Shown one piece after another: positions 31,745-40,630 of a stretch of DNA of 64,000 bases. The translations under genes and the position numbers were made by a program. Origin of the DNA: JAWCQZ01 sp038869515 [NCBI: Halobacteria archaeon] (GTDB taxonomy: Archaea; Halobacteriota; Syntropharchaeia; JACQPP01); the NCBI GenBank assembly GCA_038869515.1, contig JAWCQZ010000001.1, positions 381,160 through 445,159 on the forward strand, read 5' to 3'. The notes under the pieces were generated by a model that searched no databases, was not told the DNA's origin, and saw nothing but the letters and a program-made list of their open reading frames with translations. Positions within the stretch are counted from its first letter, which is position 1, and each line of letters starts with the position of its first letter.

Positions 31745-32803
31745 ATGGCGACGCCCGTGCGTCTCTCCACGCTGCTCCTCCTCTTGGCGGCCCTCCCCGT
31801 CGCCTCCGCCGACGTCCCCTCGCTGGTCTCCCTCTCCGGGCGCCTGACCGACACCGGCGGCAGCCCGGTCGCCGGTCCTGTCAGCCTCGGCTTCACCATC
31901 TACAACAACTCCACGACCGGCACCGCCCTCTGGGCCGAGACGCAGAGCAGCGTCGCCCTCTCCAACGGGGTCTTCTCGGTGCTCCTCGGGAGTGTCACGC
32001 CGCTGAACCTCTCCTTCAGCGAGTCCTACTGGGTCGCCATGACCGTCAACGGCGACCTCCAGAACCCCCGCCTTCGGCTCGCCGCCTCCCCCTACGCGGT
32101 GGCGGCCAACCGCTCCCAGAACGCCACCTGGGCCGACCGGGCGGCGAGGGCTGACAACCTCTCCTGCGTCGGGTGCGTCAACGGGACCCACCTCGCCGCC
32201 GGGACCGCCACCACCCTCGCCCAGGGGTGGGACCTCTGCGCGCCGGGGGTGAACGCCACCTTCGTGCTGGTCACCCCGTCCCAGGGGTTCGCCGAGGTGC
32301 GCCTCCACCTCTTCGGGGAGCGGAGTCTGGCCTACGAGCGGGCCGACGCCTACGAGCGGGCGACCGGGGTCGGGAACGTCTCCTCGACCACGGCCTCGGG
32401 CGGGGTCGAGAGCGGAGGCACCATCACCACCAGCGAGGTGGCCGCCGGGGCCAACCCCACCGGGCCCTCGGGCGCAGGCGGGGGGTTCGGCGTCGCGACC
32501 CACACCCACACGATTGACAAACTCTTCCAGCACAACCACTCCCTCACCTCCCAGACGACCGAGTTGAACCGCACCAACGCCTCGGTCAACCGGACCGGGG
32601 GGCTCCCCGCCGACGCCGCTCTCTTCGTGGACGGGGTGAACCGGACCGGCGACCTCGCCTGGACGACGCGGAGCCCCGCTCTGCCCCGCGACCTGATGCT
32701 GAACCAGACCGTCACCGCCTGGACGTCGGCGGCCGGGGTCCACTGGTTCGACGTGCAGTGCACTGCTCCCGGGGCGGTTCGGTTCGTGGTCTCGGCGCGA
32801 TGA
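31745..32803 (+). CDS. secreted fibre/head-like surface protein
   Basis: 352 residues with a signal peptide (residues 1-22) and a domain starting LVSLSGRLTDTGGSPVAG, then LWAETQSSVALSNGVFSVLLG and RLRLAASPYAVAANR. This pattern (GRL.D..G.PV...F.IY....LW.E.Q...V.NG.F...LG) is common in bacterial tail-fibre-like secreted proteins. A His-rich stretch (THTHTIDKLFQHNHSL) follows. At least a dozen N-x-S/T sequons suggest heavy N-glycosylation. No C-terminal anchor. Its stop overlaps the RING-finger gene start (ATGA). Confidence 0.7.
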   Translation: MATPVRLSTLLLLLAALPVASADVPSLVSLSGRLTDTGGSPVAGPVSLGFTIYNNSTTGTALWAETQSSVALSNGVFSVLLGSVTPLNLSFSESYWVAMTVNGDLQNPRLRLAASPYAVAANRSQNATWADRAARADNLSCVGCVNGTHLAAGTATTLAQGWDLCAPGVNATFVLVTPSQGFAEVRLHLFGERSLAYERADAYERATGVGNVSSTTASGGVESGGTITTSEVAAGANPTGPSGAGGGFGVATHTHTIDKLFQHNHSLTSQTTELNRTNASVNRTGGLPADAALFVDGVNRTGDLAWTTRSPALPRDLMLNQTVTAWTSAAGVHWFDVQCTAPGAVRFVVSAR

Positions 32804-33516
32804 GGGGCCCGGGGGTCCTCCTGCTGCTCGCCCTGACCGCGGGGGCCGCCCTCGGCGAGGCGCTCGCCGGCGGGAACTTCAAGGTGGAGGTGGCGGCCAC
32901 GGTCGCGGGCGCCGCGGCGGGTGCCAGCTTCCAGGTCTGCGCGGGGGCCGGGTGCATGGCGGTCCCTGTGCCCGCCGCGCCGCCCCCGCCCGGCAACCCC
33001 GGGAACGCGGGCGGAGGGGGAGGCGGGGGCGGTGGTGCGGCCCCCCCGCCCGCGCTTGTCGCCGCCCCGGAGCCGACCCCCTCTCCCCCGCGCGAGGAGC
33101 CGGGCCCCCCCGCTCCGGGAATCGCGCCGGAGCCGCCTGCCGGGGAGCCGGGGATCCTCCCGCCCCTCCCCCGACCCGAGCCGGAGTCCGGCCCGGCTCC
33201 GGGGCCCGCCCTCCCGTGGCCCGCGGCGGCCGTCGCTGTCGCCGCCACCCTGGCCGCGCTGCTCCTGGTTCGGGGGGCCGCCGGACGGACGCCCGCCGCC
33301 GGGGCGGAGGAGGTCGCCGTCGCCCCGCGGACCGAGGTCATCGGCGGCAACTGCCCCTTCTGCGGGGACCTGATCAAGGGGAGCGGCCTCGTCTCCATCT
33401 GCCCCTCCTGCAGGGCGGTCCACCACTCCGAGTGCTGGGGCGCCAACGCGGGGTGCACCACCCTCGGGTGCTCCCGGGCCCCGGCGCGTCCCGGCGCGGG
33501 CGAGGCCGCGGAGTAG
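32800..33516 (+). CDS. membrane protein with external Pro-rich stalk and cytoplasmic RING-like zinc finger
   Basis: 238 residues: signal peptide (1-20), short Cys-containing domain (FQVCAGAGCMAVPV), Gly/Pro-rich stalk (about 58-135), transmembrane helix (about 137-158), then Cys185-x2-Cys188, Cys201-x2-Cys204, His208-His209, Cys212, Cys219 and Cys224 (CPFCGDLIKG, ICPSCRAVHHSECW). This matches the prokaryotic RING-finger pattern. Eukaryotic RING domains bind ubiquitin E2 enzymes; no E2-like gene is in the window, so it may simply be a protein-interaction finger. Coupled by ATGA to the secreted protein upstream. Confidence 0.75.
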   Translation: MRGPGVLLLLALTAGAALGEALAGGNFKVEVAATVAGAAAGASFQVCAGAGCMAVPVPAAPPPPGNPGNAGGGGGGGGGAAPPPALVAAPEPTPSPPREEPGPPAPGIAPEPPAGEPGILPPLPRPEPESGPAPGPALPWPAAAVAVAATLAALLLVRGAAGRTPAAGAEEVAVAPRTEVIGGNCPFCGDLIKGSGLVSICPSCRAVHHSECWGANAGCTTLGCSRAPARPGAGEAAE

Positions 33517-33549
33517 AAGGGTTTTCTTCCCCCGCGCCTCCAACGGGCG

Positions 33550-33891
33550 ATGCTCCGCCGCCTCCTCGGCCTCGACGCGGAGGGCTCCGGGGCCGTTCTC
33601 TGCCCCTCCTGCGGCGCAGCGACCGCGTCCGACCCCTGCCCCGAGTGCGGCGCCCCGCTGCGGCCGCCCCCCTCCCCGGCCGCCCTCGGATTGGTCGGGG
33701 CGCTCTGGCTGGTCGCCATCCTCGGGGCGGCCGCGGGAGCCAACATCCTCGGGGGGAACTCCCCGGTCCTGAGCCGCGCCTCCGGAGCGCTCTTCTTCCT
33801 GCCCCTGCTGCTTGCCCTGACCGTGAGCCTCCTCTGGGTCCTCCGGCTCCGCAGGCGGGGGAAGCCCGAGGAGAAGGCGGAGCAGAGCTGA
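33550..33891 (+). CDS. zinc-ribbon protein with two transmembrane helices
   Basis: 113 residues: N-terminal zinc ribbon CPSCGAATASDPCPECGAP (two CxxC pairs), then transmembrane helices at about 46-66 and 78-100 and a basic/charged tail. Third gene in the run with the fibre-like and RING-finger genes (33-nt gap); it may be part of the same membrane assembly. Confidence 0.7.
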   Translation: MLRRLLGLDAEGSGAVLCPSCGAATASDPCPECGAPLRPPPSPAALGLVGALWLVAILGAAAGANILGGNSPVLSRASGALFFLPLLLALTVSLLWVLRLRRRGKPEEKAEQS

Positions 33892-33927
33892 GACAGATTC
33901 ATTTCCTGGAGAGCGGTTCCTGGGTCC

Positions 33928-35409
33928 ATGGTCGCCCGACTCTCCGTTGCAACCACTCCGCCCGAGAAGTTCGGGGGCTACCTCGCCCTCTTCCAGTGGG
34001 AGGGGAGGCCCGCCCCCGCCGTCAAGGCCGTGGACAGGGCCGTCGGGGGCCTCCTCTCGCGCCTCGCCGCCGAGGAGAAGTTCGAGGGGAAGGAGGGGAA
34101 GCGGTTGGAGTTCCCCGCGCCCGCAGGACCGGCGAAGCGCATCGTGCTCTTCGGCCTCGGCAAGCGCCGGGGGGGCCCCGCGGGGCTGGAGAGGCTCCGG
34201 CGCGCCGCGGGGCAGGCAGCGCTCCGCGCCCGGGACTCCGGGGCGAAGGATGCGGCGCTCGCCGCCGATGGGCTCGGCTTCCCGGCCGCCCGGGCGGCCC
34301 GCGCCCTGGCCGAGGGCGCCCTGCTCGCGACCTACCGGTTCAACCGCTACCGGACCGAGAGCCAGAAGGAGGAGAAGGGGGACCCCGCCATCTCCATCCT
34401 CGTTGCCTCTCCGGGCCGCCGGGGGGCCGAGAAGGGGCTCGAGCGCGCGCGGGCCGTCGCCGAGGCGGTCAACTTCGCGCGGGAGTTGGTGAACGAGCCC
34501 GCGGGCTCTCTGCCGCCGCGGAAACTGGCCGAGGCCGCAGCCAAGATGGCGAAGGAGCGGGGGCTGACGTGCGAAATTTTGGATGAGAAGCAGATCGAGA
34601 AACGGGGGATGGAGGGGCTCCGGGCGGTCTCCCGGGGCTCCGAGGAGCCGCCGAGATTCATCCACCTCACCTACGCCCCGAAGGGCGCCAAGCGCAAGGT
34701 GGTCCTCGCGGGCAAGGGCATCACCTTCGACTCGGGCGGCCTCGACCTGAAGCCGGCCGACGGGATGCTCCGGATGAAGTATGACATGGCCGGCGCCGCC
34801 GCGGTCCTCGGGACCCTCCTCGGCGCCTCCATGTTGAAGCCCAAGGTCGAAATCCACGCCCTCGTCCCGACGACCGAGAACATGCCGGGCTCGCGGGCCT
34901 ACAAGCCGGGCGACGTCGTGAAGCCGCTCAACGGCAAGACGGTCGAAATCGGCAACACCGACGCCGAGGGGCGGGTGGTGCTCGCCGACGCCCTCGGATA
35001 CGCCCGCGACCTCAAGCCCGACGAGGTGATTGACGTTGCGACCCTCACCGGGGCGTGCGTGATTGCCGTCGGGAACCTCGCGGCGGGCCTCTTCACCGAC
35101 GACGAGCGCATGGCCCGGGGGCTCCTCGCGGCCGCGGCGCGGGCCGGGGAGCACGTGTGGCGCCTCCCGCTCTACGAGGAGTACAAGGAGTTGATCAAGG
35201 GGGACATCGCCGACCTGAAGAACGTCGGGCCCCGGGAGGGGGGGGCCATCACGGCGGCGCTCTTCCTGAAGGAGTTCGCCCAGCACCCGAAGTGGGCCCA
35301 TCTCGACATCGCCGGGGCGGCCTTCACCGAGAAGGAGCTGCCCTACAGCCCCAAAGGGGGGACGGGGTTCGCGGTGCGGACGCTGCTGGAGTATCTGTCG
35401 CCGTCGTAA
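33928..35409 (+). CDS. pepA: leucyl aminopeptidase (M17 family)
   Basis: 493-residue cytosolic two-metal aminopeptidase, probably hexameric. Catalytic domain has AGKGITFDSGGLDLKP (Lys and Asp ligands), DMAGAAAVLG and the signature NTDAEGRVVLADAL. It recycles peptides by removing N-terminal residues. TTCATTT about 28 nt upstream is the likely promoter; length is normal for the family. Confidence 0.95.
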   Translation: MVARLSVATTPPEKFGGYLALFQWEGRPAPAVKAVDRAVGGLLSRLAAEEKFEGKEGKRLEFPAPAGPAKRIVLFGLGKRRGGPAGLERLRRAAGQAALRARDSGAKDAALAADGLGFPAARAARALAEGALLATYRFNRYRTESQKEEKGDPAISILVASPGRRGAEKGLERARAVAEAVNFARELVNEPAGSLPPRKLAEAAAKMAKERGLTCEILDEKQIEKRGMEGLRAVSRGSEEPPRFIHLTYAPKGAKRKVVLAGKGITFDSGGLDLKPADGMLRMKYDMAGAAAVLGTLLGASMLKPKVEIHALVPTTENMPGSRAYKPGDVVKPLNGKTVEIGNTDAEGRVVLADALGYARDLKPDEVIDVATLTGACVIAVGNLAAGLFTDDERMARGLLAAAARAGEHVWRLPLYEEYKELIKGDIADLKNVGPREGGAITAALFLKEFAQHPKWAHLDIAGAAFTEKELPYSPKGGTGFAVRTLLEYLSPS

Positions 35410-35446
35410 GGTTGAAAACGGGGGCGGCTGCCTATATAACGGAGCC

Positions 35447-35665
35447 ATGAAGGTCCTGGCCCTCTTCAAAGTGGGCGACATCGCCATGCAGGTGAGGGAG
35501 CAGGAGAGGGGGTTCCTTCTGGAGCACTTCGTCGGGGACGATTTGCACTACTCGAAAACCTACCCGAAGAAGGAGACCGCCATGCGGGACTTCGAGTTCC
35601 TCAAGCGGGAGACCGTGAGCGGGGACCGGGAGCCGAGGTTTCACCTCCTCCGCGGGCATCACTGA
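35447..35665 (+). CDS. 72-residue hypothetical protein
   Basis: A small mixed alpha/beta protein (MKVLALFKVGDIAMQVREQE, then LLEHFVGDDLHYSKTYPKK). No family recognised. TATATAA lies only 8 nt before this ATG, too close for a leaderless start; GGAG next to the ATG may instead be a ribosome site, or the start may be Met14 at 35486. Confidence 0.5.
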   Translation: MKVLALFKVGDIAMQVREQERGFLLEHFVGDDLHYSKTYPKKETAMRDFEFLKRETVSGDREPRFHLLRGHH

Positions 35666-35890
35666 CTGTCGCCACGAGGACCTTCACTCTGTACGCGGGA
35701 GCTTGCTTTGAGAGAACGCGACGACATGGTCCCTTGCGGTTCTGCGCAGATGCGGCTGTTGGAAAGTTTTCTGTTTCGGGCGCCTCACGCCATCCCCTCC
35801 GGGAGTGTGCGCGGTCGTCCCGCACCTGCTTTCCGGTCCGCCGACCACCCGCGACCCAACGTTTATAGAGTCCCACCCCCAACCCCCACC
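35666..35890. other. A/T-richer intergenic region before purP
   Basis: 225 nt with lower GC than its surroundings and no coding character on either strand. It holds the purP TATA box at its right end and a small inverted repeat (GGAAAGTTTTCTG, about 35760). It could encode a small RNA, but no known family was recognised. Confidence 0.4.
35862..35868 (+). promoter_or_regulatory. purP: TATA box of purP
   Basis: TTTATAG centred 26 nt before GTG 35891; it fixes the start of purP well downstream of the first in-frame codons. Confidence 0.65.
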
Positions 35891-37072
35891 GTGCCCCCCC
35901 GCAAATCCATCCAATCCATCGCCGCCGGCTACAAATCACCCTCCATTGCCATCTTCGGTTCCCACTCTGCATTGGAAACCGGCCTCGCCGCCAAGACGGC
36001 CGGTTTCAAAACCATCCTCATCGCCGAGAAGGGGCGCGACGCCCTCTACACGCTCCACAACCGCCACCTCTTCGACGAGGTCATCCTCCTGAAGCAGTTC
36101 AAAGAGGGCCTGCGGGAGGAGGTCCAGCAGAAGTTGCGCGACGCCGACGCGCTCCTCCTCCCGAACCGCTCGATGGTCGCCTACTGGGGGCTCGACGCCA
36201 TCGAGAACCGGCTGAAGGTCCCCCTCTACGGCTCCCGGAGCCTGCTGCGGGCCGAGGAGCGCACCGCCAAGCGGAGCCAATACTGGTTCCTGGAGAGGGC
36301 GAAGGTCCGCACTCCCAAGCGGTTCTCCTCGCCATCTCGCATCGACCGCCCGGTGATGGTGAAGGTCCAGCAGAAACGCAATCCGCGGGAGCGCGCCTTC
36401 TTCGTGGCGACCTCGCCCGACGACTTCCGCGCCGAGGCGCAGAGGCGCGTCAAGCAGGGACTCATCTCCCGCGAAGGGCTCCGCAAGGCGGTCATCGAGG
36501 AGTATGTGGTCGGCCCGCTCCTCAACGCCAACTTCCACGCCTACGCCCTCAAGGACCTGTTCGGCGACCTCGACCTCGTCGGATTCTCCGACCGGGAGCA
36601 GGCGAACGAGTCTGGCTTCCGGGCGCTGCCCGCCCCGGTCCAGGCGGGTCTCGAGGCGCGCGGCTTCCCCCGGGTCAACGAGGAGGTGGCCCACCGGGGC
36701 AAGACCCTGCGGGAGTCGAAGCATGAGATGGTTTATGGAGCGGCCGAGAGGCTGCTCCGCGTGTTCGCCAAGGAGGCCCCGCCCGGCCTCATCGGCCCCC
36801 TCGGGCTCCAGGGGGCGCTGGGGCTCGACCGGCGCGGCGGCGTCGAGTTCGTCGTCTTCGACCTCTCCCTCCGGGTCCCCGGCGACCCAGCCATCGGGCC
36901 GACGAGCCCGGCGCTGCACGGGGTGGGCTCCCTGAGCATCAAGCACCGGAAAATCCTCGGCGGCCTCCGGCGCCCCTTCGGGGAGCGGCGCATCTCGGCG
37001 CCCCTCGATTTGGCCATGATGGAACTGGAGGTCGCCCACCGGGAAGGGCGGCTGGCCGAAGTGGTGACTTAA
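35891..37072 (+). CDS. purP: FAICAR synthetase PurP
   Basis: 5-formaminoimidazole-4-carboxamide ribotide synthetase, the ATP- and formate-dependent step that replaces PurH transformylase in archaeal purine synthesis. 393 residues with the family opening IAIFGSHSALE, ATP-grasp body, and PLGLQGALGLDRRGGVEFVV then GPTSPALHG. The leaderless GTG start at 35891 is set by a TATA box 26 nt upstream. Confidence 0.93.
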   Translation: MPPRKSIQSIAAGYKSPSIAIFGSHSALETGLAAKTAGFKTILIAEKGRDALYTLHNRHLFDEVILLKQFKEGLREEVQQKLRDADALLLPNRSMVAYWGLDAIENRLKVPLYGSRSLLRAEERTAKRSQYWFLERAKVRTPKRFSSPSRIDRPVMVKVQQKRNPRERAFFVATSPDDFRAEAQRRVKQGLISREGLRKAVIEEYVVGPLLNANFHAYALKDLFGDLDLVGFSDREQANESGFRALPAPVQAGLEARGFPRVNEEVAHRGKTLRESKHEMVYGAAERLLRVFAKEAPPGLIGPLGLQGALGLDRRGGVEFVVFDLSLRVPGDPAIGPTSPALHGVGSLSIKHRKILGGLRRPFGERRISAPLDLAMMELEVAHREGRLAEVVT

Positions 37073-37157
37073 ATATCCTTAAAATGCGGGAGGGAGTTGA
37101 AGGGTGTGAAGGGGCGCGCGGAAAACGGGCCCGGCCCGCCTTCCGCCCAGCCCTCCG

Positions 37158-37231
37158 GCCACGGTAGCGCAGTCTGGGAGCGCAAACGGCTGAAGACCGT
37201 TGTGTCGCTGGTTCAAATCCGGCCCGTGGCA
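37158..37231 (+). tRNA. tRNA-Phe (GAA)
   Basis: Acceptor GCCACGG pairs with CCGTGGC, discriminator A; D-arm GCGC/GCGC; anticodon arm AACGG-CTGAAGA-CCGTT gives GAA; T-arm GCTGG-TTCAAAT-CCGGC. No intron, and CCA is not encoded. Confidence 0.95.
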
Positions 37232-37246
37232 TGAGGTCCCGGGCCA

Positions 37247-37276
37247 CTCGGGAACCCTCTCGTCTCGCCGGGACGA
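37247..37276 (+). repeat. short dispersed repeat, copy A
   Basis: CTCGGGAACCCTCTCGTCTCGCCGGGACGA, 16 nt downstream of tRNA-Phe; relatives at 30599-30628 and 42805-42832. TCGTCTC-GCC-GGGACGA can form a 7-bp stem. Confidence 0.45.
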
Positions 37277-37347
37277 CGGCATCGCTGTCGACAGGACGCT
37301 TTCGAAAGAAAGTATTCAACCCCGGCCCCGCCTGGGTCTGGACGGGG

Positions 37348-38697
37348 ATGGGAAACCTGAACGCCTTCTTAGACCACGCCGCCCGCTGCGCCGAGTTCCT
37401 CCGGGAGTCGGGCTCCGCCACCATCGTCGCCCACCACGACGCCGACGGGGTGGCCACGGCGGCCATCCTGAAATCGGCCCTCGACCGCGCCTCCGTCGAG
37501 AGCGAGGTGAGGTTCGTCCCCCAGGCAGACCCCGCCATCCTGGAGGGGCGGGGGGGCCCCCTCGTCCTCTGGGCGGAACTGGGCTCCACCCTCCTCGACG
37601 AGATGAAGGCGCGGCGCTACCGCTCCCTCGTGGTGGACCACCACCCCCCCTCCGGCTCCCCGGGGGGACGGGTCGAGATGCTCAACCCCTACTCCTTCGG
37701 ATTCGAGGGCTCCACCGAGGTGAGCGGCGCCGGGGTCGCCTGGCTCCTCGCCCGCGCCCTCGACCCCGCCAACGCCGACCTCGCCGACCTCGGGGTCGTG
37801 GGGGCCCTCGCGGACGGCCTCGACCGCGCCGCCGGGAGACTCCCCCCTCTCGCCCGGACCCTCGTGGAGACGGGGCGGGGGGCGGGCGTGGTGGAGGCCG
37901 CCCCGGGCCTCCGCGCCTTCGGCGCCTCCAGCCGGCCGCTGGTCGCCTGCCTCTCCGGTCTCCCGGGCCTCCCGAGCCCGGGGAGGGCCGCCTCCTTCCT
38001 CCGCGACCTGGGGGTCCCGGCCCGGGATCGCCGCGGCTGGCTGAAGTGGGCCGACCTCGACCCCGGCGCGCGGCGCCGGCTCGCCCGCGCCCTGCTTCAC
38101 CTCGCCCTCGCCACCGGGACCGAGCCCGGGAGCGTGGTCGGGGAGACCTACCGCCTGCCCCGCCGCCCCCCGCCCCTCCGGGACGCGACCGAGTTCGCCA
38201 GCCTCCTGAACGCCACCGCCCGCTACGGTCGGGGGGAGGTGGGGCTCAGCCTCTGCCTGGAGAGCCGGGGGCTCCCCGAGGCGCTCGCCCTTGCGGGGCG
38301 CCACCGGAGGGCGATCTCGCGGGGGGTCCGGGCGCTGCTCGAGGAGGGGCCGGCGGTCCGCCGCCACTACCGCTACTTCGACGGGCGGGAGACGATGCCC
38401 GAGCAGGTCGTGGGGGCGGTCGCCACCGCCTCCCTCCGGCGCCTGCGGGACCCGGGGCCCATGGTGGTCTTCGCATCCGGGCTGCCGGATGGCACGCCGA
38501 GCCTGAAGGTCTCCGCCCGAGCCTTCGGGGCCCGCTGCGCCCTCGGCCCAGCTCTGGCCTCGGCGGCGCGCCTGGCGGGCGGGGTGGGGGGCGGCCACGG
38601 GAGCGCCGCGGGAGCCCGCATCCCCGCCTGCGGGCTGGACTCCTTCCTCGATGGGCTGGACGCCGCGCTCGCCCCCGGGGCGATTCCGAGGTTCTGA
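37348..38697 (+). CDS. DHH/DHHA1 phosphoesterase (archaeal RecJ/GAN-like)
   Basis: 449 residues: DHH motifs AHHDADGVATAAIL and VVDHHPPSG, GVVGALADGLD, and the C-terminal DHHA1 motif GGGHGSAAGA. In archaea these proteins are single-strand nucleases attached to the GINS-MCM replisome or involved in RNA/DNA repair. The ATG at 37348 lies about 30 nt after AAAGTATTCAA. The protein has the usual DHH aspartates and histidines and appears active. Confidence 0.88.
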   Translation: MGNLNAFLDHAARCAEFLRESGSATIVAHHDADGVATAAILKSALDRASVESEVRFVPQADPAILEGRGGPLVLWAELGSTLLDEMKARRYRSLVVDHHPPSGSPGGRVEMLNPYSFGFEGSTEVSGAGVAWLLARALDPANADLADLGVVGALADGLDRAAGRLPPLARTLVETGRGAGVVEAAPGLRAFGASSRPLVACLSGLPGLPSPGRAASFLRDLGVPARDRRGWLKWADLDPGARRRLARALLHLALATGTEPGSVVGETYRLPRRPPPLRDATEFASLLNATARYGRGEVGLSLCLESRGLPEALALAGRHRRAISRGVRALLEEGPAVRRHYRYFDGRETMPEQVVGAVATASLRRLRDPGPMVVFASGLPDGTPSLKVSARAFGARCALGPALASAARLAGGVGGGHGSAAGARIPACGLDSFLDGLDAALAPGAIPRF

Positions 38698-38884
38698 CGC
38701 AGGGGGGCGCGTTTTTGGAGTCCGGTTCAATCTCCGGACCCCGTTTCATCGGGGGCTTCAGGGCGCCCTGGGGGGAGGGTGAGGGGGCTCCACCGCCTCA
38801 CCCGCAAGTTGAACGGGGCGGAAAACCGTGACCCAAGAAAGCCTTTAGGAAAACCGCCCCCACGGGTCAGGAGGAGTCTTCTCC
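38698..38884. other. intergenic region with two hairpins
   Basis: 187 nt. GTCCGG-TTCAATCT-CCGGAC (about 38720-38739) and CCCCG-TTTCAT-CGGGG directly behind it form two stem-loops after the RecJ-like gene, probably a transcript end. The right end has TTTAGG and GGAGGAG before the oxidoreductase ATG. Confidence 0.4.
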
Positions 38885-40630
38885 ATGGCCAACGTCACGT
38901 GGAAAATCGGAGGGCAAGCCGGGGACGGCATCGAGTCGACCGGCGAGATGTTCGCCTACGCCGCCTCCCGCTACGGCCTCCACCTCTTCACCCACCGGAA
39001 CTTCTCCTCCCGCATCCGGGGGGGCTACACCTCCTACGAGGCGCGCCTCCACCACGGGCGCGTCCTCGCCCGGTACGACACCTTCGACCTCCTCATCGCC
39101 CTCGACCAGGAGACGATCGACCGGGACATCGACGACGTCCGGGACAAGGGGGTCCTCATCTACGACTCGACCACCTACAAGCCCCAGATGGACGAGAAGC
39201 ACTGGAAGCGCCTCCGGACCTACGGCATCCCCATCACCGACATGGCCATCTCCATCGGCTCGGAACTCTACCGGAACACGGTGGCCGTCGGGGTCTCCTG
39301 CTTCCTCCTGGGGCTCCCCGTCGAGAACGTCATGGAGATTATTGAGCGGATGTTCGGCCGCAAGGGCTCCGGGGTCGTCGAGTCCAACCGGAAGGCCCTG
39401 GAGGCGGGGCGGGCGTGGGCCGCGCAGAACATCGGGGCCCAGAAGGACCTCGCCGTGGAGGGGGTCCCGGGGCGGAGGATGTATCTCATCACCGGCAACG
39501 AGGCCATCGCCATGGGGGCGATCCGGGCGGGGTGCCGCTTCTTCGCCGGATACCCCATCACCCCGGCCACCTCCATCATGGAGTACCTCATCCGCCACTT
39601 CCCCGAGTACGGCGGCGTCGCCATCCAGGTGGAGGACGAGATCGCCGCCATCCACGCGGCCATCGGCGCGGGCTACATGGGGGCGCGGGCGATGACCTCC
39701 TCCAGCGGGCCGGGCATCAGCCTCATGACCGAGGCGCTGGGCCTGGCGTCCATGACCGAGATTCCGGTGGTCGTGGTGGATGTCCAGCGGGCGGGCCCCT
39801 CCACCGGGATGCCGACGAAGCACGAGCAGGCCGACCTCAACCACGTGGTCTTCGGCGGGACCGGGGACATCCCCCGCGCTGTCCTGGCGCCGGGCACCGT
39901 GGAGGAGTGCTTCGAGGAGGCGCAGCGCGCCTTCAACATCGCCGACCGGTTCCAGTGCCCGGTCTTCCTCCTGGCCGACGAGGAGCTCTGCATGAACAAG
40001 CAGAGCGTCGAGAAACTGAACGTGGACGGAATTCCCATCGACCGCGGCGAGATCGCCTACTCGGCGGGCGCGGGCTACAAGCGCTACCTCCAGACCCCGA
40101 CGGGGGTGTCTCCCCGGGTGGTGCCGGGGACGCCGGGCGGCGCCCACGTCGAGTCGGGCGTCGAGCACGCGGAGGAGGGGCGCATCATCGAGAACCCCCA
40201 TCTCCGGCGGGCCATGATGGAGAAGCGGATGCGGAAGCTGAAGCACATCTCCGACTACCTCCCGGCCCCGGTCCTCCACGGCGACCCCAAAGCGGAGGCC
40301 GTGCTGGTGGGCTTCGGCTCCACCACCGGGCCCGCCCTGGAGGCCCTCGGCCGGTTCCGCGGCGGCAACGGCCGCTCCCGCGCCCCGAAGGGCAAGAAGG
40401 TCGCCTACCTCCAGCTCAGGGCCCTGTGGCCCTTCCAGGGGGAGCAGGTCCGCAAGCTCCTCGCCCCGGCGAGGAGGATTGTGGTCGCCGAGAGCAACGC
40501 CGGGGGCCAACTGGCCCGCCTCGTGAGGTCGGAGATGGACGGCCACGACCGCATCCACTCCCTGCTCAAATACGATGGCCGGCCCTTCCGGCCCAGCGAA
40601 ATCGTCGAGGGGGTGAGGACGCACCTGTGA
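38885..40630 (+). CDS. 2-oxoacid:ferredoxin oxidoreductase, fused gamma-alpha subunit
   Basis: 581 residues. Residues 1-190 are the gamma domain (GGQAGDGIESTGEMFA, RNFSSRIRGGYTSYE); the rest is the alpha domain with GYPITPATSIMEYL and QVEDEIAAIHAAIGAGYMGA. With the beta subunit it oxidatively decarboxylates a 2-oxoacid (2-oxoglutarate, pyruvate or broad) to acyl-CoA and reduces ferredoxin. A GGAGGAG ribosome site precedes the ATG. Confidence 0.93.
   Translation: MANVTWKIGGQAGDGIESTGEMFAYAASRYGLHLFTHRNFSSRIRGGYTSYEARLHHGRVLARYDTFDLLIALDQETIDRDIDDVRDKGVLIYDSTTYKPQMDEKHWKRLRTYGIPITDMAISIGSELYRNTVAVGVSCFLLGLPVENVMEIIERMFGRKGSGVVESNRKALEAGRAWAAQNIGAQKDLAVEGVPGRRMYLITGNEAIAMGAIRAGCRFFAGYPITPATSIMEYLIRHFPEYGGVAIQVEDEIAAIHAAIGAGYMGARAMTSSSGPGISLMTEALGLASMTEIPVVVVDVQRAGPSTGMPTKHEQADLNHVVFGGTGDIPRAVLAPGTVEECFEEAQRAFNIADRFQCPVFLLADEELCMNKQSVEKLNVDGIPIDRGEIAYSAGAGYKRYLQTPTGVSPRVVPGTPGGAHVESGVEHAEEGRIIENPHLRRAMMEKRMRKLKHISDYLPAPVLHGDPKAEAVLVGFGSTTGPALEALGRFRGGNGRSRAPKGKKVAYLQLRALWPFQGEQVRKLLAPARRIVVAESNAGGQLARLVRSEMDGHDRIHSLLKYDGRPFRPSEIVEGVRTHL

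Noticed and set aside
35433-35440. TATATAA as leaderless promoter for the gene at 35447
   Set aside because: It is only about 8 nt from the ATG, too near for transcription to include the start codon; kept as an unresolved note on that gene.
35708-35890. N-terminal extension of PurP
   Set aside because: A TATA box at 35862-35868 would lie inside it, and the extension has no PurP similarity; GTG 35891 begins the family sequence.
38717-38740. T-arm-like hairpin with TTCAATC loop, possible tRNA fragment
   Set aside because: The loop has eight bases and no acceptor, D or anticodon arm is nearby; treated as a transcript-end hairpin.
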